From Chloranthus sessilifolius (Eukaryota; Streptophyta; Magnoliopsida; Chloranthales; Chloranthaceae): DNA of 64,000 nt. Of the stretch, positions 10,522 to 21,251 are shown one piece after another. The translations under genes were made by a program, and so were the position numbers. Within the stretch, counting starts at the first letter, position 1. Every line of letters starts with the position of its first letter. The DNA lies in assembly GCA_021018995.1 (NCBI GenBank), contig CM037588.1, forward strand, positions 88,076,765 to 88,140,764, in the 5' to 3' direction. A model generated the notes under the pieces. That model saw only the letters and a list, made by a program, of their open reading frames with translations, was not told the DNA's origin and did no database searches.

Positions 10522-12296
10522 GTGTAGATAGTGGGTGTGTTTAGACTATAAAGTTCTGATACAGTTGTTCTAGGTAGACAGGTTGTACATAATTTTCTTT
10601 TTGCATTTTGTCATCTCTGTACCTATTTTGTCTATAGTTCATGTTAATTAAATGTTCCTTTTATGTGCCTTTGTATATATCTCTGTTTTATTTCATTTTT
10701 ATCATACTTTGTGTAATTTTATTTTGCATGTACCCTGCTATTTTAGTTGTTATATTTTTGAAACAGTGAGGACACTATTCCTCATAAGTTTGGGGGTATA
10801 ACAAGGTAATTTTGAAAAAAAAATAAAAATTTATGAGATAGTTAAGCCAAGTGCAATGGTGTTTGTAGGATTAAAACAATTTAGCAGAATTCCAAACTGA
10901 GCAATTTTGAAAAAGGAAAATTTAAGAATGTATGGTAGACTATTTAATGTTTGGATCCTTTTGAAAAATTCATCATTCCCATGAAAGATATCATCAAGAA
11001 ATATTGTCATAATTAGTATGTAGTGAACCATTAAGGAGAGAAAAAGTAAGAACATGTCTTGAGAGTCCTAAGGAAGACCTTACCCGGTGAGATTTGGGCC
11101 TGTAATTTTTTTTTTTAAGAGTGTTTTGGCAAATCTTTTTGCTCTAGGGACTGTTTGAACCTATTCTGTCTCACTAGAAGTTATGCAACTCAAAATTGAA
11201 ATAGCTTGACAGTACTCATGACATTAAAGACATGATGTAAGGTCCTCCTTCGAACAATTTGAGCTTGAATTTTCCTACCTTTCAACTGCCCTTGATACAT
11301 ACCATTTGAGGCTTAAAAATCCAAGTTTTCTTTGAAAGAAATCAGAGAATTTAAACCCAAACCTCTTGACCTATTTCAGTTCACCCTTAATCTAAGAATT
11401 CAGGAAGTGGAGGGAGAAGTGAGGTTAGAGGAGCAGGGTTTGATATTTGGTGGAAGGAGAAGGGAGAAAATCTAAGAAGAACAGTGTTTCAGTTGTGGAG
11501 TTGTGACATTGTGGCACACATATAAAAAAAAGGAAAAATGAGAAAAATGCAGAAGAAAAGAAAATAAAATACAAACAGAAAAACAAAACAAAAGAAAATG
11601 CTAAGAGAAATCACTTCATTTGGAAATTGGAAGAAGATGAGAAGTTGATCACTTCAAATATGAAAATATCAAAGAAGATGAAGATGTGCTGAGATGAAGA
11701 AGGTGTGTGCACCACCTCCTTACCTTACTGACTTCTCAAATTTAAATCCCTCTTTACCCTTTTATTTTTTATAAACCTCACCCATAAGCAACATTATAAC
11801 CCAATAAAAAGACCTTATTGATCTGAAATTGATTTAGCTGTCATGTGGAGATGAGGAACTGTGTAATCTATGATGAAAAGAGTTAGAGAATTTTAGGAAT
11901 TAGAGCAACTGCCTATATTCATGCTTACAGTCCTATTTGAGGGCTGTAACTGCTCTTGAGTTTGAGTGAAACAGGACACATTTGAAATCATTTGAGAGAG
12001 TATGCCTGTGAGATAATTGGGTCTGGGATTGGGCTTGTTGAGGTATTGTTTGAACCTGATTCTCAAATTAATGGTGAAGTATATATTGTTTTTGCATATA
12101 TCATTCTTTTGATGATTTCAGATTGGTTGTGATAAGTTTGAAAAAGGACTTAGGTATTAAATTTGTTTACATTTACTATTTTGAAACTTCTAAATTGAAA
12201 AGGGCAAGGTATGGAATAAAAATGAATTTGTTGACACCTAACTTGTAATTGTTTGCACTTGATTTAATTATGTTCATATTGAAGTTTGTGGGTAAC
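10522..12296 (+). other. Athila-C 3' non-coding region
   Basis: About 1.8 kb lies between ORF3 and the 3' LTR with no credible ORF. Parts match the same region of Athila-A and -B, for example the block around 11800-11960 (AACCCAATAAAAAGACCTT, then ATGTGGAGATGAGGA) found inverted at 31540-31720. A long untranslated 3' region is usual for Athila. Confidence 0.75.
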
Positions 12297-12420
12297 TTCA
12301 CTGAAAACCCTTAAGAGACTTCACTCCTCCACTAGGGATCACCTAGGGTTTAAGAGGATTAATGAATATATGCTAAATGCATCTATGCTCCCTACAAAAG
12401 TGGCATTTTCTATTTTTAAT
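12297..12420 (+). other. Conserved non-coding block before Athila-C 3' LTR
   Basis: It contains GACTTCACTCCTCCACTAGG, then GATCACCTAGGGTTTAA, then a stretch reading GCATCTATGCTCCCTAC. The same block, nearly base for base, occurs in Athila-A (31087-31205, inverted) and Athila-B (45418-45535, inverted), although their LTRs and coding regions have diverged more. Confidence 0.75.
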
Positions 12421-12460
12421 ACTTGTTTTTAATCTTTCCTTTGCTTATGGACTAGCAAAT

Positions 12461-12474
12461 TTTAGGTTTAGGGG
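12461..12474 (+). other. Purine-rich tract of Athila-C
   Basis: TTAGGTTTAGGGG directly precedes the LTR start. The other two Athila elements have TTAGGTTTGGGGGTG at this place. This is the expected primer position for plus-strand DNA synthesis. Confidence 0.65.
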
Positions 12475-14252
12475 TGTATTAATCAGTGAAAAATACTATT
12501 TTTCACTTCCTAACCTGACCTTTGATGGACCTTTGAGTTGACTAATCATGTGTCTTAAGTGTGTTTTGTAGATAGAAATAAATTGCAGTCATAGTACAGA
12601 AATCCATCAAAAAATGCTAAGAAGATACCTGCTACTTCAACATGTGCACTTACAGCCCAAGCAATCAGTCATCAAGCAGATCCACAAAGCCTCAAAATTT
12701 TATGGCAATGTCATGTGTCCAACTGTGTACACACGGGAGCAAACTAGCAGCTGTATTTGATGAAGAAAGAACCCCTTAAAAGGGCACTGAGTGCTGGACA
12801 GATGAAAGACATCACCCCAAGCTGTGTACAAGCTGTGGAAGCAAAGGAAGTAACATGTCGAGAGGTTAAATCAACCTATCGAGAGCTGTAGGTACTGAAT
12901 GGAAGCTATCGAGAGGTGCTATCATCCTATCAAGAGGTTCTGAGGAGGAGAAATGATGTTGTCGAGAGGTTTACAGAACCTATTGAATGGTTTAAACTAC
13001 AGCAAAAGAACCTGTCGAACAATGCAAAAGATCCTTTCAAGAAGTCACCTGAAGCAGCCATCCTCGCGAAGTGCAGAAGGCTGAAAATGAACATGTCGAG
13101 AAGTTCCCAGAACCTATCGAACAGTCAAAGCCAACCTGTAGAAGACATACCTGAAGCTGCATGAAATCTCGCGAGGTTGCATCAACATGTCGAGAGGATG
13201 CCTGAAGCTAGCACAACAGTTAGGCATTGAATTCATCCTGTCAAGTAGTTTAATAGAACCTGTTGAAAGTTAAATTCAACTTGTCAAATGGAGCATAAAA
13301 TAGACTCAAATCATGTTGAGAGGTTCTCTGAACCTCTCGAAGCACAATTTGGGAACTTCTCAGTTCCAACTGAGAATGCACATCAAGTCTGTAACTTGTT
13401 GCACAAATCCCAAGGCTGTTTAGGTGTTTTGGAGGTATTTTTTGAAATGTAAATGAGCACAAATGTGAACTCTCTAACCACCTCTCATAGACTTATCCAA
13501 TTCAAACCAATTGGTGGGTGATTCTAGAAGCAAAATCATCCACATCAGCAGCTCAGAATAACAAAATTATTTCCTTGAGCTCTGATTGGCTGAAATAGAT
13601 CTGAAATAGAAGGGAAGAGTATAAATGGAGAGGAAGTATTACATAAGAACCATCCAGAGAGAGAACCATGGTTGGCTAAATACTTGTAGTAGCTAGGGTT
13701 AGGTAGATATTTAAATTGATAGGTTGAGAGCTTGTATGAGGATTGGATAATGCACAGACTGTAAATCTGAGAACAATGTATTGTAAGTTGTTTGGATTCA
13801 ATAAATTGTTGATTTTAAAGTTCAATTAAATCTATAGATCTTATGGTTCCATTAGATTCTCAATCGAATTTATGTATTTGGGACATGACCATTCATTTAA
13901 CCTTTAGATCTCTTGATTGCCATCTGATTTTCCTAGATTTAATATCCCTGTCGATGCTTGAGCTTGTAGCCTTTCATCCACAACATTTACAGTAATTTTT
14001 CTATTCTAATTGAGGCCTTTGGATTGGAGGAAATCCCTAGGATGATCTGTGACCATTGAAGTGGACAAATCAAAGCCTTAAGATTAATTCAATCCTCTGG
14101 TTTAGATTGGATTTTTCTACCTAATCTATGCTTGTAGCCAGATGAAGGATTGTTGCAAATCAATCCTCTGCATTGTTGTTTAACCAATTAATTTTTAGTG
14201 AGACCAAAATCCCAAGCTGCTATTCTCCACCTTTGATTTTAGTTTCCCAAAA
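12475..14252 (+). repeat. 3' LTR of Athila-C, truncated by Tat-2
   Basis: It starts TGTATTAATCAGTG and follows the same course as the Athila-A LTR (CCTAACC...TTGATRGACC, GTAGA.A.AATAAA). It continues to 14252, inside the segment homologous to CTCCACCTTTTGAGTTT of Athila-A, where Tat-2 begins. A TATA box TATAAAT sits at 13620-13626. The remaining part of the LTR should lie beyond the far end of Tat-2, outside the window. Confidence 0.82.
12857..13345 (+). repeat. CGAGAGGTT motif cluster in Athila-C LTR
   Basis: More than a dozen copies of (C)TRTCGAGAGGTT and its complement occur here, often in inverted pairs, with variants where GAG has become AAG or TTG. The cluster lies about 275 bp upstream of the LTR TATA box. 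It is the same motif as in the internal cluster at 6965-7395. Confidence 0.8.
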
Positions 14253-14520
14253 TGTAATATCCCGAAAGTTTGAGCGTTAAGCAGTGACCTCGGGATCCAT
14301 GCCCGATTGGTCGTAGGTTTGACCAAGTGATTGTCAAACAATGGACTCATGAAGTGATGAACTAATGAGATGTAAATTTGACCTAAGCGTAGTGTATGGT
14401 ATGAGTTTAAGGCCACATACACCTATCTCTGGTGTATGTGCCTAACATCGAAACTTGAGAGAGGATATAAGGGTTTAATAACCTAGGTTTTCATTGTTGG
14501 TTGGTAAAGAGAGTTAAGAA

Positions 14521-14544
14521 GAGAGATAGAGAGAGAGAGAGAGA
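14521..14544. repeat. GA microsatellite
   Basis: A run of GA units with one GATA interruption, within the Tat-2 LTR. Confidence 0.9.
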
Positions 14545-14850
14545 TCCAAGGTGAGTTAATGGCAAGGAGTTAATGTGGCTAGATTGAAGGGAAGATTGAG
14601 CAATAAATGACGGATTCAACGTGATTGAATTTGTGGGAGCAAAAGCTAGAACCCTAGCCACTTAACCAACTAATCCATCTTTGTAAAGATTGATTTGAGG
14701 TGAGTCCTTATTAGATTTAAATGCATAAGTCTTGATGGTTAAAATTAGTCAAATGTAGTTAAAAAGATAGATTAAAGGCATGGAAAAGGGAATGAATTTA
14801 TAAGGAAAAGATTTGGAAGAACAGCCCGAAAAGGGGCTGAGTTCTGGCCA

Positions 14851-14999
14851 AATCGATTAATCAATTTTGAGAATTGATTAATCCATTTTGGTCTAGAAGT
14901 TGAAAAAGCAAGAATGCCCGATTTCGATTAATCGATCTGGAAATCGATTAATTGATTTTGAAAGTCGATTAATCGATTTGGAAATCAACTAATCGACTG
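14851..14999. repeat. ATCGATTAATCGAT palindromic array in Tat-2 LTR
   Basis: About six copies of the self-complementary sequence AATCGATTAATCGATT or close variants are separated by about 10-40 bases of TTTTGAAA- or GGAAA-type spacer. They lie about 400 bp upstream of the GGCGCAACTA palindromes. Variants keep the dyad in part. Confidence 0.8.
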
Positions 15000-15406
15000 A
15001 GTACCTCCACTGGAATGTACCTCCAGTGGCCCGATCGAAATACCTTTCGAGAGAGGTACAATTTTGAGCTTTTGATGGCATATATGGAACCCTTAGGAAT
15101 CACCCCAAAACCCTCAGGAATCACCCTAGATCCCTTAGAAGCCTATCCCGAACCTTTAGAAACCAATCTCGACCCTTAGAATCTATTTTTAACCCTAAAC
15201 CTAACCTTACCAGGCTATGGATAAAGAGTGGTGCATCAAAACTGGCTACGGTCCTCTACTGTGATCGAGTCTTATACCGTTGCAAAGTCGAGATCATCAA
15301 CTTTTCAATGGTCGAAGAATCGCACCCATCGGAGGTATATGTCAAAAGATATGGCAAACCGAGCTTAGAGGACATGAATGTAAAGTCATGTGGGCCCCTT
15401 TGGGAC

Positions 15407-15827
15407 TTGGCGCAACTAATAGTTGCGCTAGTATTAAACTTTTCCTGGCGCAACTATTATTATGTGGGCCCCTTAGGGACTTGGCACAACTAATAGTTGC
15501 GCCAGTATTAAACTTTGCCCGGACTTGGCACAACTAATAGTTGCGCCAGTATTAAACTTTGCCTGGTGCAACTAATAGTTGCGCCAGGCCAATTTTCCCT
15601 TATTTTAAGCCTGGCGCAACTAATAGTTACGCCAGATTCAAAAGTGGGCCCCACCCTCACGAGCTAACTTCTAGGCCCTGTACATACTTTTTTACTGTAC
15701 ATTTGCATGGCGCAACTAATAGTTGCGCCAGATTCAAAAGTGGGCCCCATCCTCGCGAGCTAATTTCAAGGCACTGTACATACTGTTTTACTGTACATTT
15801 GCCTGGCACAACTAATAGTTACGCCAG
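15407..15827 (+). repeat. Palindrome cluster in Tat-2 LTR
   Basis: Seven clear units (15407, 15481, 15525, 15563, 15611, 15707, 15803) and one degenerate unit (15444) are present. The ideal form has arms CTGGCGCAACTA and TAGTTGCGCCAG around a single central A. Later units are 48 or 96 bp apart, earlier ones about 37-44. The cluster ends about 280 bp upstream of the TATA box. Confidence 0.9.
15611..15802. repeat. 96-bp tandem duplication carrying the palindrome
   Basis: Two units (15611-15706 and 15707-15802) each hold one palindrome followed by GATTCAAAAGTGGGCCCCA and a CTGTACATAC...ACTGTACA segment. They differ at a few bases. This shows how palindrome number can grow by unit duplication. 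Confidence 0.85.
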
Positions 15828-16109
15828 GCATATGAACAGTAATTATTATATTTTGCCCTAAATTTTGTGTTTGGGGTTTGACTTGTTGACCACCTTGAGC
15901 TTTGGGGTATGTTTTGATAGATCTGTTGCACCCTTTTGAAGCCTATTTGCACCCCTTTTAGTGGCTTAAGGCCTCACCACATTATCTACCATTGGAGGAC
16001 CTTCTCACACATTTGAAGGCTCCAAACAACTTAGGAAACCGTAGATGTTAGATTACCTAATTCTTAACCATGCTTAGCATCTAAACACCCTCCTAATCCA
16101 CCCATTTCC

Positions 16110-16118
16110 TATAAATAG
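16110..16118 (+). promoter_or_regulatory. LTR TATA box of Tat-2
   Basis: TATAAATAG followed by a C-rich start region. The position relative to the palindromes matches Tat-1 within a few bases. Confidence 0.75.
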
Positions 16119-16836
16119 AGCCCCCCTCCCCTTGGTTTAAGGGTTGAGAATTTTGCTTAAGAGAGAAAGAGCTCCAAGTGAAAAGTTCTTCCTCCCTTTG
16201 GTGCACTATTTTTACCTAAAATCCAGAATTCAAAAACCCTTCCCAAGCGTGCTCTTACACCCAAAACCCTTAGCCTAGGTGTGTGTGATCCCCTAGCCTC
16301 TCTTCTCCATCTCTTAGCTAGTAGGCCTTAGTGGTTAGAACTCCTTTTTGCACCATTTAAGCCTCCAAAAGCTCATCAAAAGCAAGTCACACAAGGCTCC
16401 TCTACGGTGCTACAAGGGCCCGAGGGCTCCGGCTCTCCCCTTTCTTCTCCTATCTCCTTTTGCTCTCCCTACCCTCTCATTTTGTGCCGTTACGAATTTT
16501 TGTTAGGAATGGAGGGGCACAAATAGGATTGGAGGCCCATTTGGGCAAGAGGGAACCATTTTCTTTTCCTTTACTTCATTCTATTTTTGGCCATTAGTAG
16601 AGATCGCGTTAAGCGGGTTGATCGGGTGCTTAACACTTTTTCGATCGATAGCCGAAGCCCCTACCCAAGAGCCTTTGATGTGGACCATATTCAGAGTCAT
16701 ATTTTTAGCAATTAGGTGCTCATAAAAATGAACTAGGTATCCCGGGACACCGAAAGCTCTGGGTGGTGTCTCTATATTTTTTGTTAGAGAGCGCATTGTT
16801 GCGACGAGATCGTCTCGATTCCCACGGTTGCATAGA

Positions 16837-16852
16837 TGGCGACTCTGCTGGA
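16837..16852 (+). other. Primer binding site of Tat-2
   Basis: TGGCGACTCTGCTGGA starts four bases after the LTR end and matches the Tat-1 site except at the last positions. The tRNA is not assigned. Confidence 0.78.
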
Positions 16853-16999
16853 GAATAGCTTGTAGAGCTTCCCCTTGAACTAGGCCTTTTTATATTTTTC
16901 CTAACATTTATTGCTATTTTTTTATCTTATTTTTGCTATTTTTTAACTCACCCCTTCGATTAAGTCATTTTTCTCACCCCTACTTTTCTGTCATTTACA

Positions 17000-17165
17000 T
17001 GCCTTAGCCGATTGGCAGGCCTACATGCGCATTGTCTCTTAATTTCCTTACTTTCCCACTATTTTAGTGCCTTGGCCAATTGGCGGGCCTACTTGTGCAT
17101 TGTCTTTCAATTATTTTAATCTTCCGTCGTTTAAAGTGCCTTAGCCGATTGGCGGGCCTACTTGA
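17000..17165 (+). repeat. Triplicated 68-bp leader repeat of Tat-2
   Basis: Three copies with core TGCCTTAGCCGATTGGCGGG start near 17000, 17068 and 17137, each followed by CCTACTT.NGCA. Tat-1 has the same core in three copies (3345-3525). Confidence 0.82.
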
Positions 17166-17681
17166 GCACTCATATTCTGCCAGTGGACACCGGCCCGTAT
17201 TGGCGACACGGGATAATCACCCCCGGTTTTTGAACTAAATAAAACTTCCAAAAAAAAAAGAAAAAAGCTTTGAAAAAAATTAAAATTGAACCAAGTTAGG
17301 GAGCTTAATTAATTTGTTTTGCGGGTTAGATTTTCAAAGGGGTTGGGGTTAGGCAAACACATAAACACCCAGGTCTTAGTTTGGCAACAGCCCCTAGTGG
17401 TGATGATCCAAAAAAGTCGCAGCCCACCTAGTATCTGAGAAGGCGCTTGCGCCAAAGGTATATTAGGTGGGTTCCCATTCCATAGCTTAAAACCCTTGGG
17501 GAGCGCGCTAGCGAGTTATACCGGACTGAAACCTTTTAGGTTTTGTGAGGAGAGAATCGATCACCAAAAAAAAAAAATATCGCTTAGTTCCCGAAAGCCT
17601 AGCTTCCACAAAAAACCAAAAAAGAGACTCATTTCGGGTATTGGTGGCTGCTGTCAAATATTCTGGAGAAGCAGATTTTGC

Positions 17682-17849
17682 CTGGCGCATGTATTAGTTG
17701 CGCCAACCCAAAAACTTGGAAATTATAACTGGCGCATATATAAGTTGCGCCAGCTTTAAAGTCCATTTTTTTTACCTTGGCGTAACTAATAGTTGCGCCA
17801 GTGTAAAAAGGCTCCCCTGCAACCTGGGCGCAAGTATTAGTTGCGCCAA
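17682..17849 (+). repeat. Four palindromes at 47-48 bp spacing in Tat-2 leader
   Basis: Units start at 17682, 17729, 17777 and 17825, with arms like CTGGCGCA and TGCGCCAG and variable centres. They lie about 830 bp downstream of the primer site. Number, spacing and position equal those in the Tat-1 leader, while the inner arm sequence differs. Confidence 0.88.
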
Positions 17850-18045
17850 GTCTGTCTACACAGCCCCAGCCCGAATCCTTGGCCCTTTCCACCTCCCGAG
17901 TTCCTCGATTAGTGTGCTTAGTGCCTTGTTTAGGCCCCACCATCTCCGACACCCAATACGCCCCCGCCGATCAAAAGAAGGCAACTTCTTTTTGGCTCAT
18001 TCCGGGGGATCGGGTTGTTTGCGTCGATTTTCATGCCTTCAATAG

Positions 18046-18065
18046 ATCGAAGGTTCCCCTTCGAT
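18046..18065 (+). other. Hairpin in Tat-2 leader
   Basis: Arms ATCGAAGG and CCTTCGAT enclose a TTCC loop. It is flanked by sequence homologous to that around the Tat-1 hairpin at 2464-2481. The pairing is kept while stem bases differ. Confidence 0.55.
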
Positions 18066-18226
18066 TCTTTCGAAGTGCCTCAAAATCGTAGCAGTGGGTC
18101 TTGAATTAAGGTTCGAGAGCCACCCGAAAAGGGAATTCCAAGGCCTCGGAACCTTCATTTTTCAAAACTCTTTCAAAAAATTCAAAAAATAATAAATAAT
18201 TAAAACCCAAAAAGAAATAGATAATT

Positions 18227-21200
18227 TGTGGTGCCGGCACAACGGCATCATCTTGCCCTCCGTCATCCCGTAGGGGAAGAAGGAGAAGGATTTTTGGGCC
18301 TTATCCAAGGCACCCTTACTCGACCCGCTCTAAAAAAATGTCCTGGGTAGTGGACCCGGCTTACACCGATCCCGACTCATCCCCGCCACATTCTCCAACC
18401 CACTCTCATTCGGGAGAAGTTTTTTCCACCATCCCCCTCACCCAACCCCCCTTTACCGTCCCCTGCCCATTCGACACCCCCATATTCCCAACCATTACCC
18501 CCCAAAATATCAAAAGTCCTACCCCTCATTCTCCATCTTTTGCCTAAGCCATGCCCATGCCAAGTCCAACTCACCTCCCATCCACATCCATACAAAACCC
18601 AACCCATTTTCCCAATCCACATGCATGCCCCAATTCCCATCATCCCCCTATAGACCAGATCCACCAACATTCACATACACCACTTCCACCCTATGCCATC
18701 CCCACCAATCCCCCCATCTACCCGGGCCATGCCCAATTTCACCGAGGCCATGCCCAATTTATCCTCCACATCCATCCCACTCATACCCCATCAACCCTTA
18801 AATCCCCCATCTCTATCCAACCCTTCCTCCATGACCATGAAGGAGGAGATGTTCCAAGCCTATTCCATGTGAAAGGCTTCTCAAAACACCTCCTCTCCTC
18901 CACACCCCATGAACCCATCCCATACCCTAGCCAACTCCATGCCTCACTCCCCCATGACCCCCATCAACCCCCCATAATCCACACCACTCAAACCCCCATT
19001 ACCCACTCACCCCAAGGCCCATTGGCCCAAACCCCCTTGTCTCACATATCCCAGGGGCCCATGGCCTAATACCCCACAACCCAAACCTACCCAGGGCCCA
19101 TGGCCCAATACACCACCACCCAAACCTACCCAGGGCCCATGGCTCAGACCCACCAAGGGCCCATGGCCCAGACCTACCTAGGGCCCAAGGCCCAGACCCC
19201 ATCAAGGGCCCATTGCATAGACCCACAAAGGGCCCATGACCCAGACCCATCAAGGTTCATGGGCCAGACCACCAAGGGCCCATGGCCCAGACACATTAAG
19301 GCCCATTGGGCCAAACCCACCAAGGGTCCATGGCCCAGACCCATGCCACATGGCCCAAACCCATCAAGGCCCACTGGGCCAGACCCAACAAGGGCCCATG
19401 GCCCAGACCCCTCAAGGCCCATTGGGCCAAACCTACCAAGGGCCCTTGGCCCAAACCCACCAAGGGTCCGTGGCCCAAACCTATCAATGGCCCATGACCC
19501 AGAATGACCAAGGGTTCATAGCCTAAGCCCGAACCCCACACTAACACCTTCCACAATACCCCCAACATTTAACCCAACCTTCACAGCTGGGTCTAACCCA
19601 TGTAATCCCCCAAACCCAATTTTCCCATGACCCTACACCCCAAGGCCATCTCCAAACCTTCCCCCATACCCAATGGCCTTATCAGGCCCCACCTCAAAAC
19701 CAAATTCCCATCACCCAACAAACTTTTCCTCACCCCCAATGGGCTCACCCAACCCCTACTCATGTCATATCCATCCAACCCATGCAACAACAACAAGAGA
19801 ATCCCGCCCTCGCTGCACACTATGCCGACCAGCAGTATGAAGAGGACGAGATTAGGAATAGCGGGGCCTATGTTGGGGCTTTGACCAGCCTCAACCCTCC
19901 TCCCACAATTGCCCATCCCCTGGAGGCCCAGAGTGAAGTCCAACTGACAGCGGAGAAAGTGACCCCTGTATCAAAAGAGTCAGAGCAGCGAAAAGAACAG
20001 TTGGACAAAATACAAAAGCAGCTATTGAAAATGGGTGGTGTTGAAATCCACGCCACGAAATTTACAAACTTATGTCTGTTCGCTGAGGTCCCAATGCCCC
20101 CCAAATTCAAAATGCCAGCCTCTTACAAATATAATGGCACGGGCAATCCTATTGCGCACTTGAAGTCCTACTACGGGGACGGGGAGGACGAAAGACTACT
20201 AATAAAAGTCTTTCAAAAAAGTCTGATCGGGCCGGCTTTAAGATGGTTCACATCATTAGAACCGTTTATGATGAAAACATGGAGGGACTTGACGCATCTC
20301 TTTCAAGAATATTATGTCTACAATATAGACATCGAGCTGCGTAAGTCGGACTTGGCCCGTTTGAAGCAGAACCAGAAGGAGACCTTCCGTGACTACTTAG
20401 GGCGATGGAGAGCACTGGCAGCTCAGGTCAGGAATAGAATACCTGATGATGAACAAATAGAGATGATTTAAAAGAACACTCTACCAGTAATCTCAGACTT
20501 TTTGGTGTACCAGCAGCAGTCTAGTTTTGCTGATCTGGTGAAAAATGATAACCGATGTGAGGATGCCATCAGGGAGGGTCGCCTGAATAAGAACGTGCCA
20601 AGTGGACCCAGTGGGGTTAGAAGATTTTCAGAGCAGAGGAACGAGAATAGAACAGGGGGCGATGTCCAGAATATAGTTAATACCAGGACCAACAATAATA
20701 CTACCCCGTTTCAATTTCAGGCAGCCCCACCAGCACCTGTTAGGCCTGAGCAAACGAAAAGAATGGGGAATGGGCAAGGAATGCGAATGACCTTGGAATA
20801 GAGGAGAGCCCGCTACGACCGAGTCTTCCCACCTCTGGGGCAATCTTTGAGTGTACTTTTTCCCCTGTTAGTAGAAAAGTGATTAGTGGCTATCCACCAA
20901 CAGCAACCTCCTCCTCACCTGATCCCGTGAAACTATGACCCAAATACCCACTGTAATTTTTAGCAGGGTCCGGGTCACCCTACTGATCGCTGCTTCCCAT
21001 TGAAGCATGCCATCCAGGATTTGATCGATGCCAGGAAAATCATTCCTCCTGCACCCTCTCAGCATGCTAATATTCACCAAGTGCCACTACCCCCACATCC
21101 TACCGGAGGAGTAGGTTCCAGACCCACCGTCGGAATGATAGAAGATGAGGGGGAGTTTGAATTTGACCCATCCGATTATATCAGTGATCGGGAGAATGAT

Positions 21201-21251
21201 GTGGCACCATGGCCGAGGAATGATGAAGAAAGGAATGTTGGGGGTAATTGA
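18227..21251 (+). pseudogene. gag: Tat-2 gag, decayed
   Basis: Encodes the particle protein. The homologue of the Tat-1 start Met is not clearly kept. The basic patch RRRRIFGPYPRHPYSTRS (about 18267-18330) is followed by a Pro/His-rich region, a tandem repeat array, then the capsid-like core (about 19950-20470: PPKFKMPASYKYNGTGNPIA, GPALRWFTSLEPF, FRDYLGRWRALAAQVRNRIP). A zinc-knuckle-like segment (NYDPNTHCNF.QGPGHPTDRC, about 20930-20990) and HAIQDLIDARKIIPP follow. In-frame stops lie at 18545, 19067, 19524, 20469, about 20799 and four places between 20875 and 21251. A frameshift lies within the repeat array near 19200-19330. It is not functional. Confidence 0.87.
19044..19517 (+). repeat. 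24-bp minisatellite encoding GPMAQTHQ units
   Basis: About 17-18 tandem copies of GGGCCCATGGCCCAGACC plus a six-base spacer (CACCAA-like). They encode octapeptides such as GPMAQTHQ in one frame. A one-base slip moves the array to another frame near 19200-19330. Two units are shortened or extended. Tat-1 gag has a different tandem array here. Confidence 0.88.

Larger units (their letters stand above)
5253..14252 (+). mobile_element. Athila-C: oldest element in the window, split by Tat-1 and Tat-2
   Basis: The order on the plus strand is gag remnant, integrase remnant, non-coding spacer with CGAGAGGTT motifs, ORF3, 3' non-coding region, purine-rich tract, and a 3' LTR beginning TGTATTAATCAG (12475). 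Gene order, ORF3 and the LTR start match Athila-A and -B. Its left part (5' LTR, primer site, most of gag) lies beyond Tat-1; its LTR end lies beyond Tat-2. A gag-to-integrase deletion removed protease, RT and RNase H. Confidence 0.88.
14253..16832 (+). repeat. 5' LTR of Tat-2 (about 2.58 kb)
   Basis: It begins TGTAATATCCCGAAAG at the exact point where the Athila-C LTR stops, and ends ...CACGGTTGCA four bases before the primer site. CAAAA at 14248-14252 is the candidate target duplication. The LTR holds a GA microsatellite, an ATCGATTAATCGAT array, a palindrome cluster and a TATA box. The start is inferred from the junction only, since the second LTR is not in view. Confidence 0.75.
16853..18226 (+). 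other. Tat-2 leader
   Basis: About 1.37 kb of non-coding sequence between primer site and gag. In order it holds a triplicated block (17000-17165), a GGCCCGTATTGGCGACACGG segment, a CAGCCCCTAGTGGTGATGAT segment shared with Tat-1, the palindrome cluster (17682-17849) and a hairpin (18046-18065). Small reading frames across it are not conserved in Tat-1. Confidence 0.8.

Noticed and set aside
15407..15827. CRISPR-like array (short dyad repeats with regular spacing)
   Set aside because: Sequence is plant retrotransposon LTR, the spacers are partly related, repeats are dyads in promoter DNA, and no cas gene is present.
15280..15861. Overlapping ORFs on both strands with repeated ATNSCA-like peptides
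   Set aside because: They are by-products of the palindromes, which read as similar peptides in several frames; nothing else supports coding.
19174..19568. Gly/Trp-rich ORFs on the minus strand
   Set aside because: Shadow frames of the GPMAQTHQ repeat array.
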